Numbered from the stretch's first letter, positions 9,713 to 18,970 are shown. The stretch: DNA of 64,000 bases from Emticicia sp. CRIBPO (GCF_009905725.1 NZ_JAAAKV010000010.1:124001-188000), one strand, 5' to 3'. Numbers and translations are program-made. The notes: generated by a model not told the origin, from the sequence alone.

Positions 9713-11719
9713 TTACTTCTTGCCTTTTCCCTTATCCAGGAATTTGATAAAATCTTCAGTGCTTGAATACCCAAGCGGCGGTACGATTGTCTTGCCTTCT
9801 GAGTCTACGATCACATAATAGGGCTGAGCATTATTATTGAATTTTGTGATTTCCAGATCCATGTTCTTGTCGCCGATGGTGGTTTTCATTTCATCATCGT
9901 AGGTCGATTTATAGTGTTTTTCTTTCGGTAATTCTTTCTTATCGTCTACATACAGAGATGCGATCACAAAATCTTCTTTGAGTCTTTGTAATACCTCAGG
10001 TTTCGACCAGACATTCTCCTCCATTTTACGGCAGTTGGCACAGGCATAACCTGTAAAATCGATCAACACCGGTTTGCCTACTTCTTTTGAATAAGCCAGG
10101 GCATCTTCAAATTCAGAGAAACCTGATAAACCGTGAGGTATAGGCCTCATTTTGTCGTTTTTAGGTCCATCTGCAGCGGCAGAAACTTCTGTGGTCGGGA
10201 TCGGAGGCAAAATACCCGATAGAAGTGCCAGCGGTTTACCGGTTACCCCGGTAAGCATATAAAATGAGAGTCCGAAAAATATCAGCGAGAAGAAAATCCT
10301 CTGCCAGCCATACTTCTCAACTTTACTGTCTTTCGAAAGCCTGATAAATCCAAGAATATATAATCCCACCAAAAAGGCTATCAGGATCCAGATGACCAGG
10401 AAGATGTTACGGTGGATCAGGTTCCAGTGATAGGCCAGGTCAATGTTGCTTAAGAATTTAAGGGCCAGTGCAAATTCCAGGAACCCGAAAACTACTTTCA
10501 ATTCGTTCAACCAGCCACCTGATTTCGGCAGGTTTTTAAGGAACTGAGGAAACATGGCCAGAGCTGTGAAGATGATCGCAAACGGCAATCCGAATGCCAG
10601 CATACCATATAGTGGTCTCCAGACCTCACCCTGTGCGGCAAGGATCAAGAGTGAGCCTACAAAAGGAACGGTACAACTGAAAGAAACTACTACGAGCGTC
10701 AAAGCCATAAAGAAGATACCGATCAGACCACCTTTGTCTGACATACGGTCTATTTTATTGACAGCTTCGTGTGGCAATACGATCTCAAAAGCCCCGAGCA
10801 GGGAAATTCCGAATAATATGAATATGAGAAAGAATATAAGATTCGGTATCCAGTGGGTGCTGATGAAATTCAGGAACGGAGCCCCGAAAGCCATGGTAAT
10901 CAAACCCATCACACCAAAAATAGCCATGATGGATAATCCGTAAAAAACGGCTTTAGACCTGCCATTCGACTGTTTAGTAAAGAAACTGACGGTCATCGGC
11001 ATGATCGGGTAAATGCACGGCATGAAAATAGAAGCGATACCCGCTCCGAAGGCAAGCAGCAGGAACTGCCATAAACTTTGAGTTTCTTCCACAGGTTTTT
11101 CTGATTCAGTAGTTGAGATTTGAGTATCCGTTGCTTTTTCAGCGGTGATGGTGTCTGCTGCGACAGCTGTGCCGTCGGTTACAGCTTTGGAAGTATCTTC
11201 AGAAACAACAGGTTCATCTGTTTTAACCGGGCCAGCTTCTGCAGCTTTGGCCTGAATGTTAAAACTGAATTTTTCTTTGCCGTTGATACATTTTCCGTCG
11301 GCTTCTGTACAGGTCTGAAACTCAATATTGCCGGAAATAACGGCATTCTCTTTTAATATCTTTACTTTTTGTGTGAATAAGCCTTTCTCTTTGAAATAAG
11401 TGACATCGCCCTGCCATATTTCATCAAATTTCTTTTTCGGATGCACCGCCTTGATTTTACCCAATAACTGATAGGAATCATTTGGAGTAAAAGTCATGGT
11501 AGTAACGATCGGGCCTAAGTCCGGATCAAAGTCTGAAGAGTACAGATACCATTTTTTGTCGATAGTGGCAATAAACTGAAGTTCTATGGTTTCACCGACT
11601 TTGGGATTTTCATTGGCAGCTTTGAAAGACCATGTGGCGGGTTTTTCGATCTGGGCGTAAGTCTGAAAAAACAGGAAGGAAAACAAAAAGACGAATATAT
11701 AACTCAGTTTATTAAACAT
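9713..11719 (-). CDS. dsbD: thiol:disulfide interchange protein DsbD
   Basis: DsbD moves electrons from cytoplasmic thioredoxin across the inner membrane to periplasmic disulfide reductases. All three parts with their cysteine pairs are visible: a signal peptide (1-22) and an N-terminal immunoglobulin-like domain with Cys137/Cys144; a linker rich in Thr, Glu and Asp (160-212); an eight-helix membrane domain with Cys235 (FMPCIYP) and Cys349 (FSCTVPF); and a C-terminal thioredoxin domain with Cys560/Cys563 (CANC). The length of 668 is typical. It follows the cyclophilin gene on the same strand, but a terminator separates them. Confidence 0.95.
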   Translation of the reverse strand: MFNKLSYIFVFLFSFLFFQTYAQIEKPATWSFKAANENPKVGETIELQFIATIDKKWYLYSSDFDPDLGPIVTTMTFTPNDSYQLLGKIKAVHPKKKFDEIWQGDVTYFKEKGLFTQKVKILKENAVISGNIEFQTCTEADGKCINGKEKFSFNIQAKAAEAGPVKTDEPVVSEDTSKAVTDGTAVAADTITAEKATDTQISTTESEKPVEETQSLWQFLLLAFGAGIASIFMPCIYPIMPMTVSFFTKQSNGRSKAVFYGLSIMAIFGVMGLITMAFGAPFLNFISTHWIPNLIFFLIFILFGISLLGAFEIVLPHEAVNKIDRMSDKGGLIGIFFMALTLVVVSFSCTVPFVGSLLILAAQGEVWRPLYGMLAFGLPFAIIFTALAMFPQFLKNLPKSGGWLNELKVVFGFLEFALALKFLSNIDLAYHWNLIHRNIFLVIWILIAFLVGLYILGFIRLSKDSKVEKYGWQRIFFSLIFFGLSFYMLTGVTGKPLALLSGILPPIPTTEVSAAADGPKNDKMRPIPHGLSGFSEFEDALAYSKEVGKPVLIDFTGYACANCRKMEENVWSKPEVLQRLKEDFVIASLYVDDKKELPKEKHYKSTYDDEMKTTIGDKNMDLEITKFNNNAQPYYVIVDSEGKTIVPPLGYSSTEDFIKFLDKGKGKK

Positions 11720-11785
11720 ATCAATTGGTTTTTGTACAATTATTAACGTAATCAGGCTTAAAAAGGATGTATTTTATCAAAACAA

Positions 11786-11821
11786 AAAGCTATCCGAAAA
11801 TATTCCATTCCGGATAGCTTT
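11786..11821 (-). terminator. intrinsic terminator after the cyclophilin gene
   Basis: An 11-bp stem (AAAGCTATCCG with CGGATAGCTTT, 11786-11796 and 11811-11821) is followed on the minus strand by TTTTGTTTTG. It lies directly downstream of the cyclophilin stop. Confidence 0.85.
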
Positions 11822-11856
11822 CTTGTTAAATTATCTGAAAGCCTCAAAAGCTGAGA

Positions 11857-12303
11857 TTAAGCTTCTTCGCTTTCGATGATGTTGATCTTCTGAATTTTAT
11901 CTCCCTGACGGATTTCATCAACGATATCCACCCCCTCAACGACCTTACCAAAACAAGTATGGTTACGGTCAAGGTGAGCGGTATTGGCACGGCTGTGACA
12001 GATGAAGAACTGAGATCCTCCGGTGTTTCTGCCACGGTGAGCCATCGACAACACGCCGCGGTCGTGGTATTGGTTACCTCCGTTCAGTTCACATGGAATG
12101 GTATATCCCGGACCACCTGCACCGGTTCCGGTCGGGTCGCCACCCTGAATCATGAAGTTAGGGATCACACGGTGGAAAGTTACGCCATCGTAGAATCCTT
12201 CTTTTGAAAGTTTGATAAAGTTTTCAACGGCCAAAGGAGCATCTTCGTGATAGAATTCGATCAGCATCGTGCCTTTGTCTGTTATCATTTCTGCTTTACG
12301 CAT
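11857..12303 (-). CDS. cyclophilin-type peptidyl-prolyl cis-trans isomerase
   Basis: Folding catalyst of the cyclophilin family, 148 residues, with no signal peptide, so cytoplasmic. The family core is intact: FHRVIPNFMIQGGDPTGTG (residues about 49-67), SMAHRGRNTGGSQFFI (84-99) and HTCFGKVVEGVDIVDEI. The N-terminus (AEMITDKGTMLIEFYHEDAPLAVENFI) is of the short bacterial PpiB type. The gene starts at the ATG at 12303, 43 bases after the stop of the Lon-domain gene upstream, so the two could form one transcript; a TAAATTTG box at 12336-12329 on the minus strand could give it its own promoter. Confidence 0.95.
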   Translation of the reverse strand: MRKAEMITDKGTMLIEFYHEDAPLAVENFIKLSKEGFYDGVTFHRVIPNFMIQGGDPTGTGAGGPGYTIPCELNGGNQYHDRGVLSMAHRGRNTGGSQFFICHSRANTAHLDRNHTCFGKVVEGVDIVDEIRQGDKIQKINIIESEEA

Positions 12304-12346
12304 AGTTGTTCTTTGTTTTAATTTGCGGCAAATTTAGTCAAAAATA

Positions 12347-12976
12347 TCAGAAATTTAAGAAATCAGTTTCTTTGAAATGACCATTCAGGGCAATTCTGGC
12401 TTTCGTTTTCTCAATGTTCTGCATGATCGGAATGATTTTTTCCAGATGAACGATGAGCATTTTCTGTCTTTCCTGTTCGGTTTTGGTTATCAGGAGCTTA
12501 TATTCCTCTTCCAGCGACAGGCCTATTTTGTGGGCAATCCTGAAACTGAAAGGTTGATGTGTACTGCTCAGATAATTCACGGGGGTGTTGATGGTGAGAT
12601 AGAATTTCTCCACAAGATTCAATAATTCATGAGAAATTTCCTCGCTGATTTCTTCGTGGTTGACATAACTGATTTCCCCGCCGGCGTATAATTTCCCTTC
12701 CACCGGATTATGAAAGTCGATGATCCTGAAAATCCTGAGGCCCTTGGTGCGGATGTCCATTTCACCGTTTGGGTAAGTCCGGACAAGCTGCGTTACCGTC
12801 ATTTCTGTTCCGTATCCCTGCAGCTTATTGTTAAAATAAGAAGGGATTCCAAAAGTGGAGTTTTGTTCAATGCACTCATTGATCAGTTGCTTGTACCGGG
12901 GCTCAAAAATTTTCAGATTCAGGTCTTCATGAGGGAAGGCCACGATATTCAGAGGAAAAAGTGGAAGCAGTAACAT
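12347..12976 (-). CDS. LON peptidase substrate-binding (LAN) domain protein
   Basis: Stand-alone relative of the Lon protease N-terminal domain, 209 residues from the ATG at 12976. A TTG five codons earlier gives a longer frame but is not needed, since LLLPLFPLNIVAFPHEDL is the usual N-terminus of the family. The motif continues with LKIFEPRYKQLINEC. It has no ATPase or protease domain. Such proteins are thought to bind unfolded protein, but the role is not established. Neighbouring protein-folding genes (cyclophilin, DsbD) may reflect a loose functional group. Confidence 0.9.
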   Translation of the reverse strand: MLLLPLFPLNIVAFPHEDLNLKIFEPRYKQLINECIEQNSTFGIPSYFNNKLQGYGTEMTVTQLVRTYPNGEMDIRTKGLRIFRIIDFHNPVEGKLYAGGEISYVNHEEISEEISHELLNLVEKFYLTINTPVNYLSSTHQPFSFRIAHKIGLSLEEEYKLLITKTEQERQKMLIVHLEKIIPIMQNIEKTKARIALNGHFKETDFLNF

Positions 12977-13055
12977 AATCTGACTATTCAAGTTTATCCA
13001 AAGTTAAGAAATTTTATTAACTTTGAAATCAATCGTTTCGCAAACTCTGTCAAAC

Positions 13056-13748
13056 ATGAATTATAAAAATATCCTTAAGTTCAGCGTCCACCTGAACACC
13101 AGCCGGCTTTGTTTTCTCTTTTTCACAGGAATGATTTCAGGACTGATGACAGACTTTAGTTTCAGTTTTGAAGATGTTAAATTCATGTTCATTCTTTTCG
13201 CAGGGACAGCGTTTTTTGTTTTGCGGGATTTTAAAGAAAGGTCCAGGTTTTCGAAGATTTTTATCATGATTTTGCTCGGGCTGTTTACTTCTTTTTCTTT
13301 TAACGATGCAGAACCAAGACCCTCTTTGTGGGCCAGATCGACGGAAACAACCTTAACGCAGGCGAAGGTGGATTCGTTGATAAAATCCCGTCAGCAAACA
13401 GGAAAAGCGATGGAGGGTAAGAAGGAAATTAATCCTAAGGTGACAGCTTCTATTCTTTTCCTTTTATTGTCTCTCGTTGGGCTTGGGTCAATCTATATGA
13501 CGGCTGTGGCTACGATGGTCAGCGTCGTTATGTTTTTCTTCTTCCTGGCTCTCGGGATTTTTGCCCTGGCCGGGGCCGTATATTTTCTGCACAGAATTTT
13601 CAGGAAAGAACCTTTCAAGAAACGCCTTGAACGGACAAAGGCCGATAATAAAAGGGAGAGCAAGATTTACTTTAAAATCGTAAAAATGACCCTGTTGTTT
13701 ATATTGATTGTGGGACTCTTAGCTTTAGGCGGACTGTTTTTTTACTAG
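13056..13748 (+). CDS. unknown membrane protein, first of two tandem paralogues
   Basis: I do not recognise the family. The 230-residue product from the ATG at 13056 (a TTG 33 bases earlier is less likely) has hydrophobic segments at about 18-33, 42-58, 70-85, 132-155, 157-185 and 207-230, with a polar middle around residues 90-128. The middle carries LWARSTETTL and KVDSLI, and a basic stretch FRKEPFKKRLERTKA follows. These motifs recur in the next gene at the same positions, showing a tandem duplication. The two products differ in most other positions, so the duplication is not recent. No catalytic motif is visible. Confidence 0.8.
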   Translation: MNYKNILKFSVHLNTSRLCFLFFTGMISGLMTDFSFSFEDVKFMFILFAGTAFFVLRDFKERSRFSKIFIMILLGLFTSFSFNDAEPRPSLWARSTETTLTQAKVDSLIKSRQQTGKAMEGKKEINPKVTASILFLLLSLVGLGSIYMTAVATMVSVVMFFFFLALGIFALAGAVYFLHRIFRKEPFKKRLERTKADNKRESKIYFKIVKMTLLFILIVGLLALGGLFFY

Positions 13749-13858
13749 GTTTGTTGATATTTTGTTTTAACTTTGGATACTTGGTTTTCAGATTGTGGCT
13801 GAGATAAAACCTCGGTCTGCTAAACCTGTTATTTCAAAAGCACTTACCACATCCGGCC

Positions 13859-14548
13859 ATGAATTTTTTTAAAAACACACCTTTCAACCTCCGGCATCTT
13901 TTGTTTTTTTTGCCCGGATTTGCCTTGCCTTTGTTTACTTATACTTTTGAAGAGGTAAAGTTCCTCTTTCTTCTGGTCCTTGTAACGGTTTTGTACTTGC
14001 TCAGAAATTTCAAAAAATACCCGCAGTTTTCGAAAGCAGTTCTGATGATTCTGCTTGGTGTATCCGCAGGAATGCCGGTGAGGCGGGATATGCATCCGGA
14101 AATTGAAGCTTCGCTCTGGGCCAGGTCTTCTGAGACTACCCTGAGTACAAAAAAACTGGATTCACTTATCCAGGCAAATCAGGTTCATCAGAAAGTAACC
14201 AGGAAAAAAGAGGTTAAGGAAGAAAGTAAAATCAAGCCAGGAATAATATCCGTTTTGCTGGCTTTTCTGATGTTTATTGTCACCTACGGGTTTTTCTATC
14301 TCACCATCGCCTCCATTTTTGGCAGTGCTTTCTGGTTTATATTGTTTGCCATCCTGGGTATTGCTTCTTTTTCGGGGGTGCTGTATTTCTTATTCAGGGC
14401 TTTCAGGAAAAAGCCTTTTGTAAAGCGGTCTGAACGCACAAAGGCAGGTACAAGGAAGGAATGGCTGACGTATTTAAAGATATTTTTGGTCTTGCTGGGG
14501 GCTGGTATTGGCTTGGCTGTACTGTCGGTTACAGGAGCTTTCTACTGA
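13859..14548 (+). CDS. unknown membrane protein, second of two tandem paralogues
   Basis: The 229-residue product has the same plan as its neighbour upstream: hydrophobic N-terminal segments, TFEEVKFLF near residue 30, LRNFKKYPQFSK near 48, LWARSSETTL near 90, KLDSLI near 100, a lysine-rich polar stretch at 107-127, two or three membrane segments, FRKKPFVKRSERTKA near 185 and a last membrane helix. The gap to the first copy is 110 bases, so they may be cotranscribed. Its stop is 11 bases from the stop of the convergent methyltransferase gene. Function unknown; membrane location is the only safe inference. Confidence 0.8.
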   Translation: MNFFKNTPFNLRHLLFFLPGFALPLFTYTFEEVKFLFLLVLVTVLYLLRNFKKYPQFSKAVLMILLGVSAGMPVRRDMHPEIEASLWARSSETTLSTKKLDSLIQANQVHQKVTRKKEVKEESKIKPGIISVLLAFLMFIVTYGFFYLTIASIFGSAFWFILFAILGIASFSGVLYFLFRAFRKKPFVKRSERTKAGTRKEWLTYLKIFLVLLGAGIGLAVLSVTGAFY

Positions 14549-14559
14549 ATGAAACCCGG

Positions 14560-15171
14560 TCAGGAGCCGGTCTCTTTTCTCTCAAAATTGATAAAAAACT
14601 CCGCTCCGAATCGCTGATAAATGGAATTGTGACAGGTTTCGAGAGTTTTAAGGTTAAAATAAGGCCTGAACAACTGCTGATATTCTTCTTTATCTCCGCC
14701 GAAAGGAGGCCCTTCAGGGAAAGGGTGATTAAACAACAAGCCACTCAGTTTTCCTCCGGGCTTAAGCAAACCGGACATTTTTCTGACGTACTCCTCCCTC
14801 ATTGACGGGTCCAGGGCACAGAAAAAGGTCTGTTCGATGATGAGATCATAGCTGCCCTCATGCTGAAAAAAGTCCTCATGAATAATCCGGCAGCAGCCCG
14901 CTTCGCAGAAGTGCTTAAACTTGATATTGAGTCGCTCAGTCAGTATTTTTGAAATATCGATAAGGGTAATGTTGACAAAACCGTTCTCAAGCAGATAGGC
15001 AGCCTCGTGGGCATTGCCACAGCCGGGGATCAGTATGGACATGTTTTTGTCTTCCAGCTGGTCGAAATAAACTTTAAGGGGATTAGAGATCGTCCCGATG
15101 TCCCAGCCGGTTTGTTGGTTGGCGTATCTTTCTGACCAGTATTGGTCGTCTAGTAATGGTTCAGGTGTCAT
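14560..15171 (-). CDS. SAM-dependent methyltransferase, TPMT family
   Basis: Class I methyltransferase of 203 residues resembling thiopurine S-methyltransferase and plant thiol or halide methyltransferases. The N-terminus DDQYWSERYANQQTGWDIGTISNP is the TPMT family signature; motif I is ILIPGCGNAHEAAYL (residues about 46-60), followed by a Glu/Asp loop (VNITLIDIS) and a FFCALDPSMREEYV region typical of this family. The bacterial members may methylate thiols, selenium compounds or halides; the natural substrate cannot be read here. The start is fixed by the ATG at 15171. Confidence 0.9.
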   Translation of the reverse strand: MTPEPLLDDQYWSERYANQQTGWDIGTISNPLKVYFDQLEDKNMSILIPGCGNAHEAAYLLENGFVNITLIDISKILTERLNIKFKHFCEAGCCRIIHEDFFQHEGSYDLIIEQTFFCALDPSMREEYVRKMSGLLKPGGKLSGLLFNHPFPEGPPFGGDKEEYQQLFRPYFNLKTLETCHNSIYQRFGAEFFINFERKETGS

Positions 15172-15309
15172 ATGGTTAAGGGATTTAAATGTGATTTTGT
15201 TTATAATAATACGAACAATCCGGCCAAGGTGTTCTAAAATTTTATTTTCCGGTCATTTTCTATGGATAATCCAGAATTCACCCCGGAGATATACCCTGTC
15301 CGGAAGTCT

Positions 15310-15366
15310 GTCCTTCGTCCGGGCGGGCTTCTTCCTTTTTCAATCCTCCTTTTTCCTTTCCTCCTT
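15310..15366. repeat. dispersed purine/pyrimidine-strand repeat, copy 1
   Basis: The top strand is pyrimidine-rich (TCCTTCGTCC, CTTCCTTTTTC, TCCTCCTTTTTCC). It shares ordered segments with copies at 19004-19068 and 54412-54492: read on the purine strand, copies 1 and 2 both have ACGAAGGA followed by CAGACT, and copies 1 and 3 both have GGAAAAAGGAGGA. It lies in the gap between the divergent methyltransferase and penicillin-acylase-like genes, upstream of the latter's promoter box. Confidence 0.6.
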
Positions 15367-15407
15367 ATATAATATTCAGAAAATAATAAATAATTAGGTT
15401 TATTTTA

Positions 15408-15415
15408 TAAATTTG
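15408..15415 (+). promoter_or_regulatory. candidate -7 box (TAAATTTG) that rules out an upstream TTG start
   Basis: TAAATTTG matches TAnnTTTG and sits 31 bases before the ATG at 15446. The in-frame TTG at 15413 lies inside the box, so it would be near or upstream of the transcription start and is unlikely to be used for translation. Confidence 0.5.
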
Positions 15416-15445
15416 AGCACGATCAAACATACTAAAAAAACCGGA

Positions 15446-17899
15446 ATGAAATTTTTGAAACATTTTTGGGGACTTGCACTCGCAGCAGGTTTACTCTATT
15501 TATTAAATCAGTCATGGGGCACCGTCCCTCCTTTAGGAAAACTCTTCAGCCCGTTCCAGGGTTTTTTACAAAATACCGAACAAAAAGACACCGGGGGAGA
15601 CCTTGAAATGCCTTTGAAAGGCTTGAAAGGCGAAGTAAGTGTCCGCTATGATGACAATGCGGTACCACATATTTTTGCACAGAACGACGACGACTTGTTT
15701 TTTGCCCAGGGATATGTTATTGCCCGCGACCGTCTGTGGCAGATGGAGTTTTATACTATGGTTTCTTCAGGAAGGCTAACCGAAATCGTAGGAGAAAGGG
15801 CTCTTGAGTATGATCGCTATAACCGTAAAAGCGGCATGGCCAATTCTGCGAAGAAAATAGCTGAAAACCTTAAAAAAGATCCGCTTTCCAGCAGTATTCT
15901 GGAAGCTTATTCAGCAGGGGTGAACGCGTACATCGCCCAGTTGAGTTATAAAGACCTGCCGGTAGAATATAAAATTCTGAATTATAAGCCTGAACCGTGG
16001 TCACCTTACAAAACCATCCTGATGCTGATGAACATGAGGAACACACTCAGCGGCGGAAGTAATGATTATCGTTTAACCAATGTCGTATCCAAATACGGAC
16101 TGGATGCTGTCAAAGATTTGTTCCCGGATTATCCTGTTGACGAGTCTCCGATTATACCGGTGGGAACCAAATGGGAATTTACGCCGCTGCAGACACCTGC
16201 TGTTCCTGAAAAGATAATGGCCCTGCCTGACAACGGGCAGGTAGCTCTGAATATTCCTGAGCCAAGACCGGAAATAGGCAGTAACAACTGGGCTGTGGGA
16301 GGTGCAAAGTCTGCTACAGGCCTGCCCATTCTGGCCAATGACCCTCACCTGGGTCTGAGCTTACCTTCTATTTGGTATCAGATGCAGTTGAGTTCTCCAA
16401 ACATGAATGTATATGGTGTAGCCTTGCCGGGTTCTCCGGGTATTGTGATCGGTTTTAATAAAGACGTGGCCTGGGGTGTAACCAATGTAGGTTCCGATGT
16501 CCTGGATTTTTATAAAATCAAATTCAAGGATAAAACCATGAAAGAATACTGGCACGATAACCAGTGGAAAAAAACAGAGCAAAGAATTGAGACCTTCGTA
16601 CTGAAAGGCGGCAAGGTCATCTCAGACACGCTTTACCTTACGCACCACGGACCGATCATTTATACAGAAAATAAAGAAACGGATTTTAATAAGAATGCCC
16701 CTGCAGGTCATGCCATGCGGTGGATCACCAACGAAACCGACGGAGCCGATCTGCTCACTTTTTATTATCTGAATAAGGCTAAAAACTACGATGATTACCG
16801 CAAAGCCCTTACGTATTATACTGCTCCGGCTCAGAATTTTGTCTTCTCCAGCAACCAGAACGATATAGCCATTACCCCGAACGGCAAGTTCCCGTTAAAA
16901 TGGAAAAATCAGGGTAAATATATCCTGGACGGGACGCTGCCTTCTCAGGACTGGCAGGGATGGATTCCGAAAGACCAGAATCCGACGGTTAAAAACCCGC
17001 CGAGGGGATTTGTCAGTTCTGCCAACCAGTTTTCTACTGATCCCACCTATCCTTATTACTTAGGCTGGAGATTCGCCCCTTCTGAAAGAGGGATGAGGAT
17101 CAACGAAAGGCTGGAGGCCATGACCCAGGCCACCGCAGACAGCCTGAGAAGTGTTCAGAATGACAATTTTAACCTGGCTGCCAGACGAATTTTACCGGCG
17201 TTGATTGCTTCGCTGAAAAAAGACCCCCGGATTGCCAAATACGCCGGATTCTCAGAAATTGAAAACTGGAATCTGAAGAATGACGCCGGTGAAGTGGGGG
17301 CGACCATTTTTGAAAGATGGAGAGAGGAGCTGAACCGTGCGATATGGAATGATGAGTTTTCTCCGGACAATAAGATGCTGTACCCTTCAGATGACAGGAC
17401 TTTTGAGATGATCAAAAAAGAACCTGCCGCCAGGTGGTTTGACAACCAGGATACTAAAGACAAGATAGAAACAATGGATGAGATCATCGGTTATAGTTTT
17501 AAAGCGGCCATCGATTCCCTTACCAAACATAATGGCAGCATCGATCCGAAGAAATGGGCCTGGAGTAAAGTGAAAAGTACGGATATCAAGCACCTTGTTC
17601 CTGCTTTTCAGTCTTTCAGCCGGATGGATATTGACAATGGCGGAGGCAAAAGCATTGTCAATGCCACTACTGCCACTACGGGCCCTTCGTGGAGGATGAT
17701 TGTTGAACTGGACAAATCCTGGCCACGCGGTTATGGTTTGTATCCGGGCGGTCAATCAGGTAATCCCGGCAGTATATATTATGACAACATGATAGACAAA
17801 TGGGCCAAAGGCGAACTGAATACCCTGTTGTTCCTGAAGAACAAAGAGGAGAAATCAGACAAAATCAAAAAGCAGATGGTGCTTAAACCTCAAAACTGA
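15446..17899 (+). CDS. exported penicillin acylase family N-terminal nucleophile hydrolase
   Basis: Ntn-hydrolase of the penicillin/cephalosporin/AHL acylase family, made as a precursor that cuts itself before its nucleophilic serine. The expected Gly-Ser cleavage site is visible as IGSNNWAVGG, with Ser279 counted from the ATG at 15446, followed by LANDPHLGLSLPS, a family signature. The alpha subunit would be about residues 40-278 (IFAQNDDDLFFAQGYVIARDRLWQME) and the beta subunit the rest. Residues 1-25 are a membrane-spanning signal. The natural substrate is unknown; family members act on acyl-homoserine lactones, beta-lactams or lipid amides. It is followed after 21 bases by a small membrane-protein gene. 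Confidence 0.92.
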   Translation: MKFLKHFWGLALAAGLLYLLNQSWGTVPPLGKLFSPFQGFLQNTEQKDTGGDLEMPLKGLKGEVSVRYDDNAVPHIFAQNDDDLFFAQGYVIARDRLWQMEFYTMVSSGRLTEIVGERALEYDRYNRKSGMANSAKKIAENLKKDPLSSSILEAYSAGVNAYIAQLSYKDLPVEYKILNYKPEPWSPYKTILMLMNMRNTLSGGSNDYRLTNVVSKYGLDAVKDLFPDYPVDESPIIPVGTKWEFTPLQTPAVPEKIMALPDNGQVALNIPEPRPEIGSNNWAVGGAKSATGLPILANDPHLGLSLPSIWYQMQLSSPNMNVYGVALPGSPGIVIGFNKDVAWGVTNVGSDVLDFYKIKFKDKTMKEYWHDNQWKKTEQRIETFVLKGGKVISDTLYLTHHGPIIYTENKETDFNKNAPAGHAMRWITNETDGADLLTFYYLNKAKNYDDYRKALTYYTAPAQNFVFSSNQNDIAITPNGKFPLKWKNQGKYILDGTLPSQDWQGWIPKDQNPTVKNPPRGFVSSANQFSTDPTYPYYLGWRFAPSERGMRINERLEAMTQATADSLRSVQNDNFNLAARRILPALIASLKKDPRIAKYAGFSEIENWNLKNDAGEVGATIFERWREELNRAIWNDEFSPDNKMLYPSDDRTFEMIKKEPAARWFDNQDTKDKIETMDEIIGYSFKAAIDSLTKHNGSIDPKKWAWSKVKSTDIKHLVPAFQSFSRMDIDNGGGKSIVNATTATTGPSWRMIVELDKSWPRGYGLYPGGQSGNPGSIYYDNMIDKWAKGELNTLLFLKNKEEKSDKIKKQMVLKPQN

Positions 17900-17920
17900 A
17901 ACTTTTAAAAGAGAAAAATT

Positions 17921-18280
17921 ATGTTGTATATTCTGATCATTATCATTGGCGGTATCGCCTCGTTTTTTGGCCCGTGGTGGGTGGTGGCACCGGTGTGTTT
18001 TGCTTTGTGCTGGTGGAAAGCCAAAACGGCAAAATCTGCTTTCGGGGTTTCGGCCCTGGCAGCGGTTACTTTGTGGGTGGGCTATTCCTTGTACCTGAAC
18101 GCCGTTTCTGAAGTAAATATGTCTGATAAAATCGCAGGAATATTTACCGGAGGAGCCGCTTCATTGGAGAATATTCCTAAAATAGGGATCATCATCACGA
18201 TAGTAACCTTGGTCTCAGCACTTAGCGGAGGTTTTGCCGGAATGGCGGGTGTTCAGGTCAGGAATTTTTTTAAAGCGTAA
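17921..18280 (+). CDS. small unknown inner-membrane protein
   Basis: 119 residues with four hydrophobic stretches (about 3-27, 37-57, 67-80 and 88-112), beginning MLYILIIIIGGIASFFGPWW. No recognised motif. Its start is 21 bases after the penicillin-acylase-like stop, so the two are probably one transcription unit. I cannot suggest a function beyond membrane location. Confidence 0.75.
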   Translation: MLYILIIIIGGIASFFGPWWVVAPVCFALCWWKAKTAKSAFGVSALAAVTLWVGYSLYLNAVSEVNMSDKIAGIFTGGAASLENIPKIGIIITIVTLVSALSGGFAGMAGVQVRNFFKA

Positions 18281-18311
18281 AAAGGATTTTTTTATAAAAT
18301 ATTATTATCCC

Positions 18312-18319
18312 TATATTTG
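18312..18319 (+). promoter_or_regulatory. candidate -7 box (TATATTTG) for the OmpH-like gene
   Basis: TATATTTG is a full match to TAnnTTTG, 36 bases before the ATG at 18356. A TTG at 18317 that would extend the gene lies inside this box, which favours the ATG. The upstream 20 bases are T-rich without a clear TTG. Confidence 0.5.
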
Positions 18320-18355
18320 TCGTTCGAATTGAGAAAAAATAACAAAATATCATTA

Positions 18356-18952
18356 ATGAAAAGAATCAGCATTTTATTTTTAGGCTTATCGGTCGCTATC
18401 TTGAGTTGTAACAAAGCCGCAGACAGCGGTAAAACCGGAACAAGTCAGCCTTCAGGAAGAATTGTTTATGTGAATACAGATACTCTTCTTAATAACTATG
18501 AATACTACAAAGACGTTGTAAAAGAATTTGAAAACAAAAGATTTGCTCTTGAAAACGAATTACAACGCAAAGGTCAGTCATTCCAGAATGAAGTAGCTTT
18601 GTTTCAACGTCGTGCCCAGGCCGGCGGAATGACCCAGGAGCAGGCTCAGACTACCCAGCTTCAGCTTCAGAAAAAAGAGCAGGATATCATGTTGTATCGT
18701 GACAACGCTGCCGGAAACCTTGGTCAGGAACAAGCTAAGAAAACAGATCAGTTGTTGACTAACATCCAGGATTACCTTAAGAAATATAACAAGTCTGATA
18801 AGTATGACATGGTTATCGGATATTCGAAAGGCGGTGGCGTACTTTACGCTAAAGAAGATCTCGATATCACCCAGGATGTATTGAAAGGACTTAACGAAGA
18901 ATATAACAAAAACAAAGGAAGTATTTCTGCAGACACTACTGCCAAGAAATAA
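18356..18952 (+). CDS. OmpH/Skp-family chaperone-like lipoprotein
   Basis: Skp-type proteins hold unfolded outer-membrane proteins in the periplasm. From the ATG at 18356 the product has 198 residues and starts with a lipoprotein signal (ISILFLGLSVAILSC, lipobox ending at Cys near residue 18), unlike soluble Skp. GRIVYVNTDTLLNNYEYYKDV is the usual N-terminal strand and start of the long helix; residues about 50-150 form a Gln- and Lys-rich coiled coil; KYDMVIGYSKGGGVLYAKEDLDIT is the family C-terminal strand region. Lipidated Skp-like proteins are common in Bacteroidota. A strong terminator follows. Confidence 0.9.
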   Translation: MKRISILFLGLSVAILSCNKAADSGKTGTSQPSGRIVYVNTDTLLNNYEYYKDVVKEFENKRFALENELQRKGQSFQNEVALFQRRAQAGGMTQEQAQTTQLQLQKKEQDIMLYRDNAAGNLGQEQAKKTDQLLTNIQDYLKKYNKSDKYDMVIGYSKGGGVLYAKEDLDITQDVLKGLNEEYNKNKGSISADTTAKK

Positions 18953-18970
18953 TAGTATCCAGAGTTCTAT

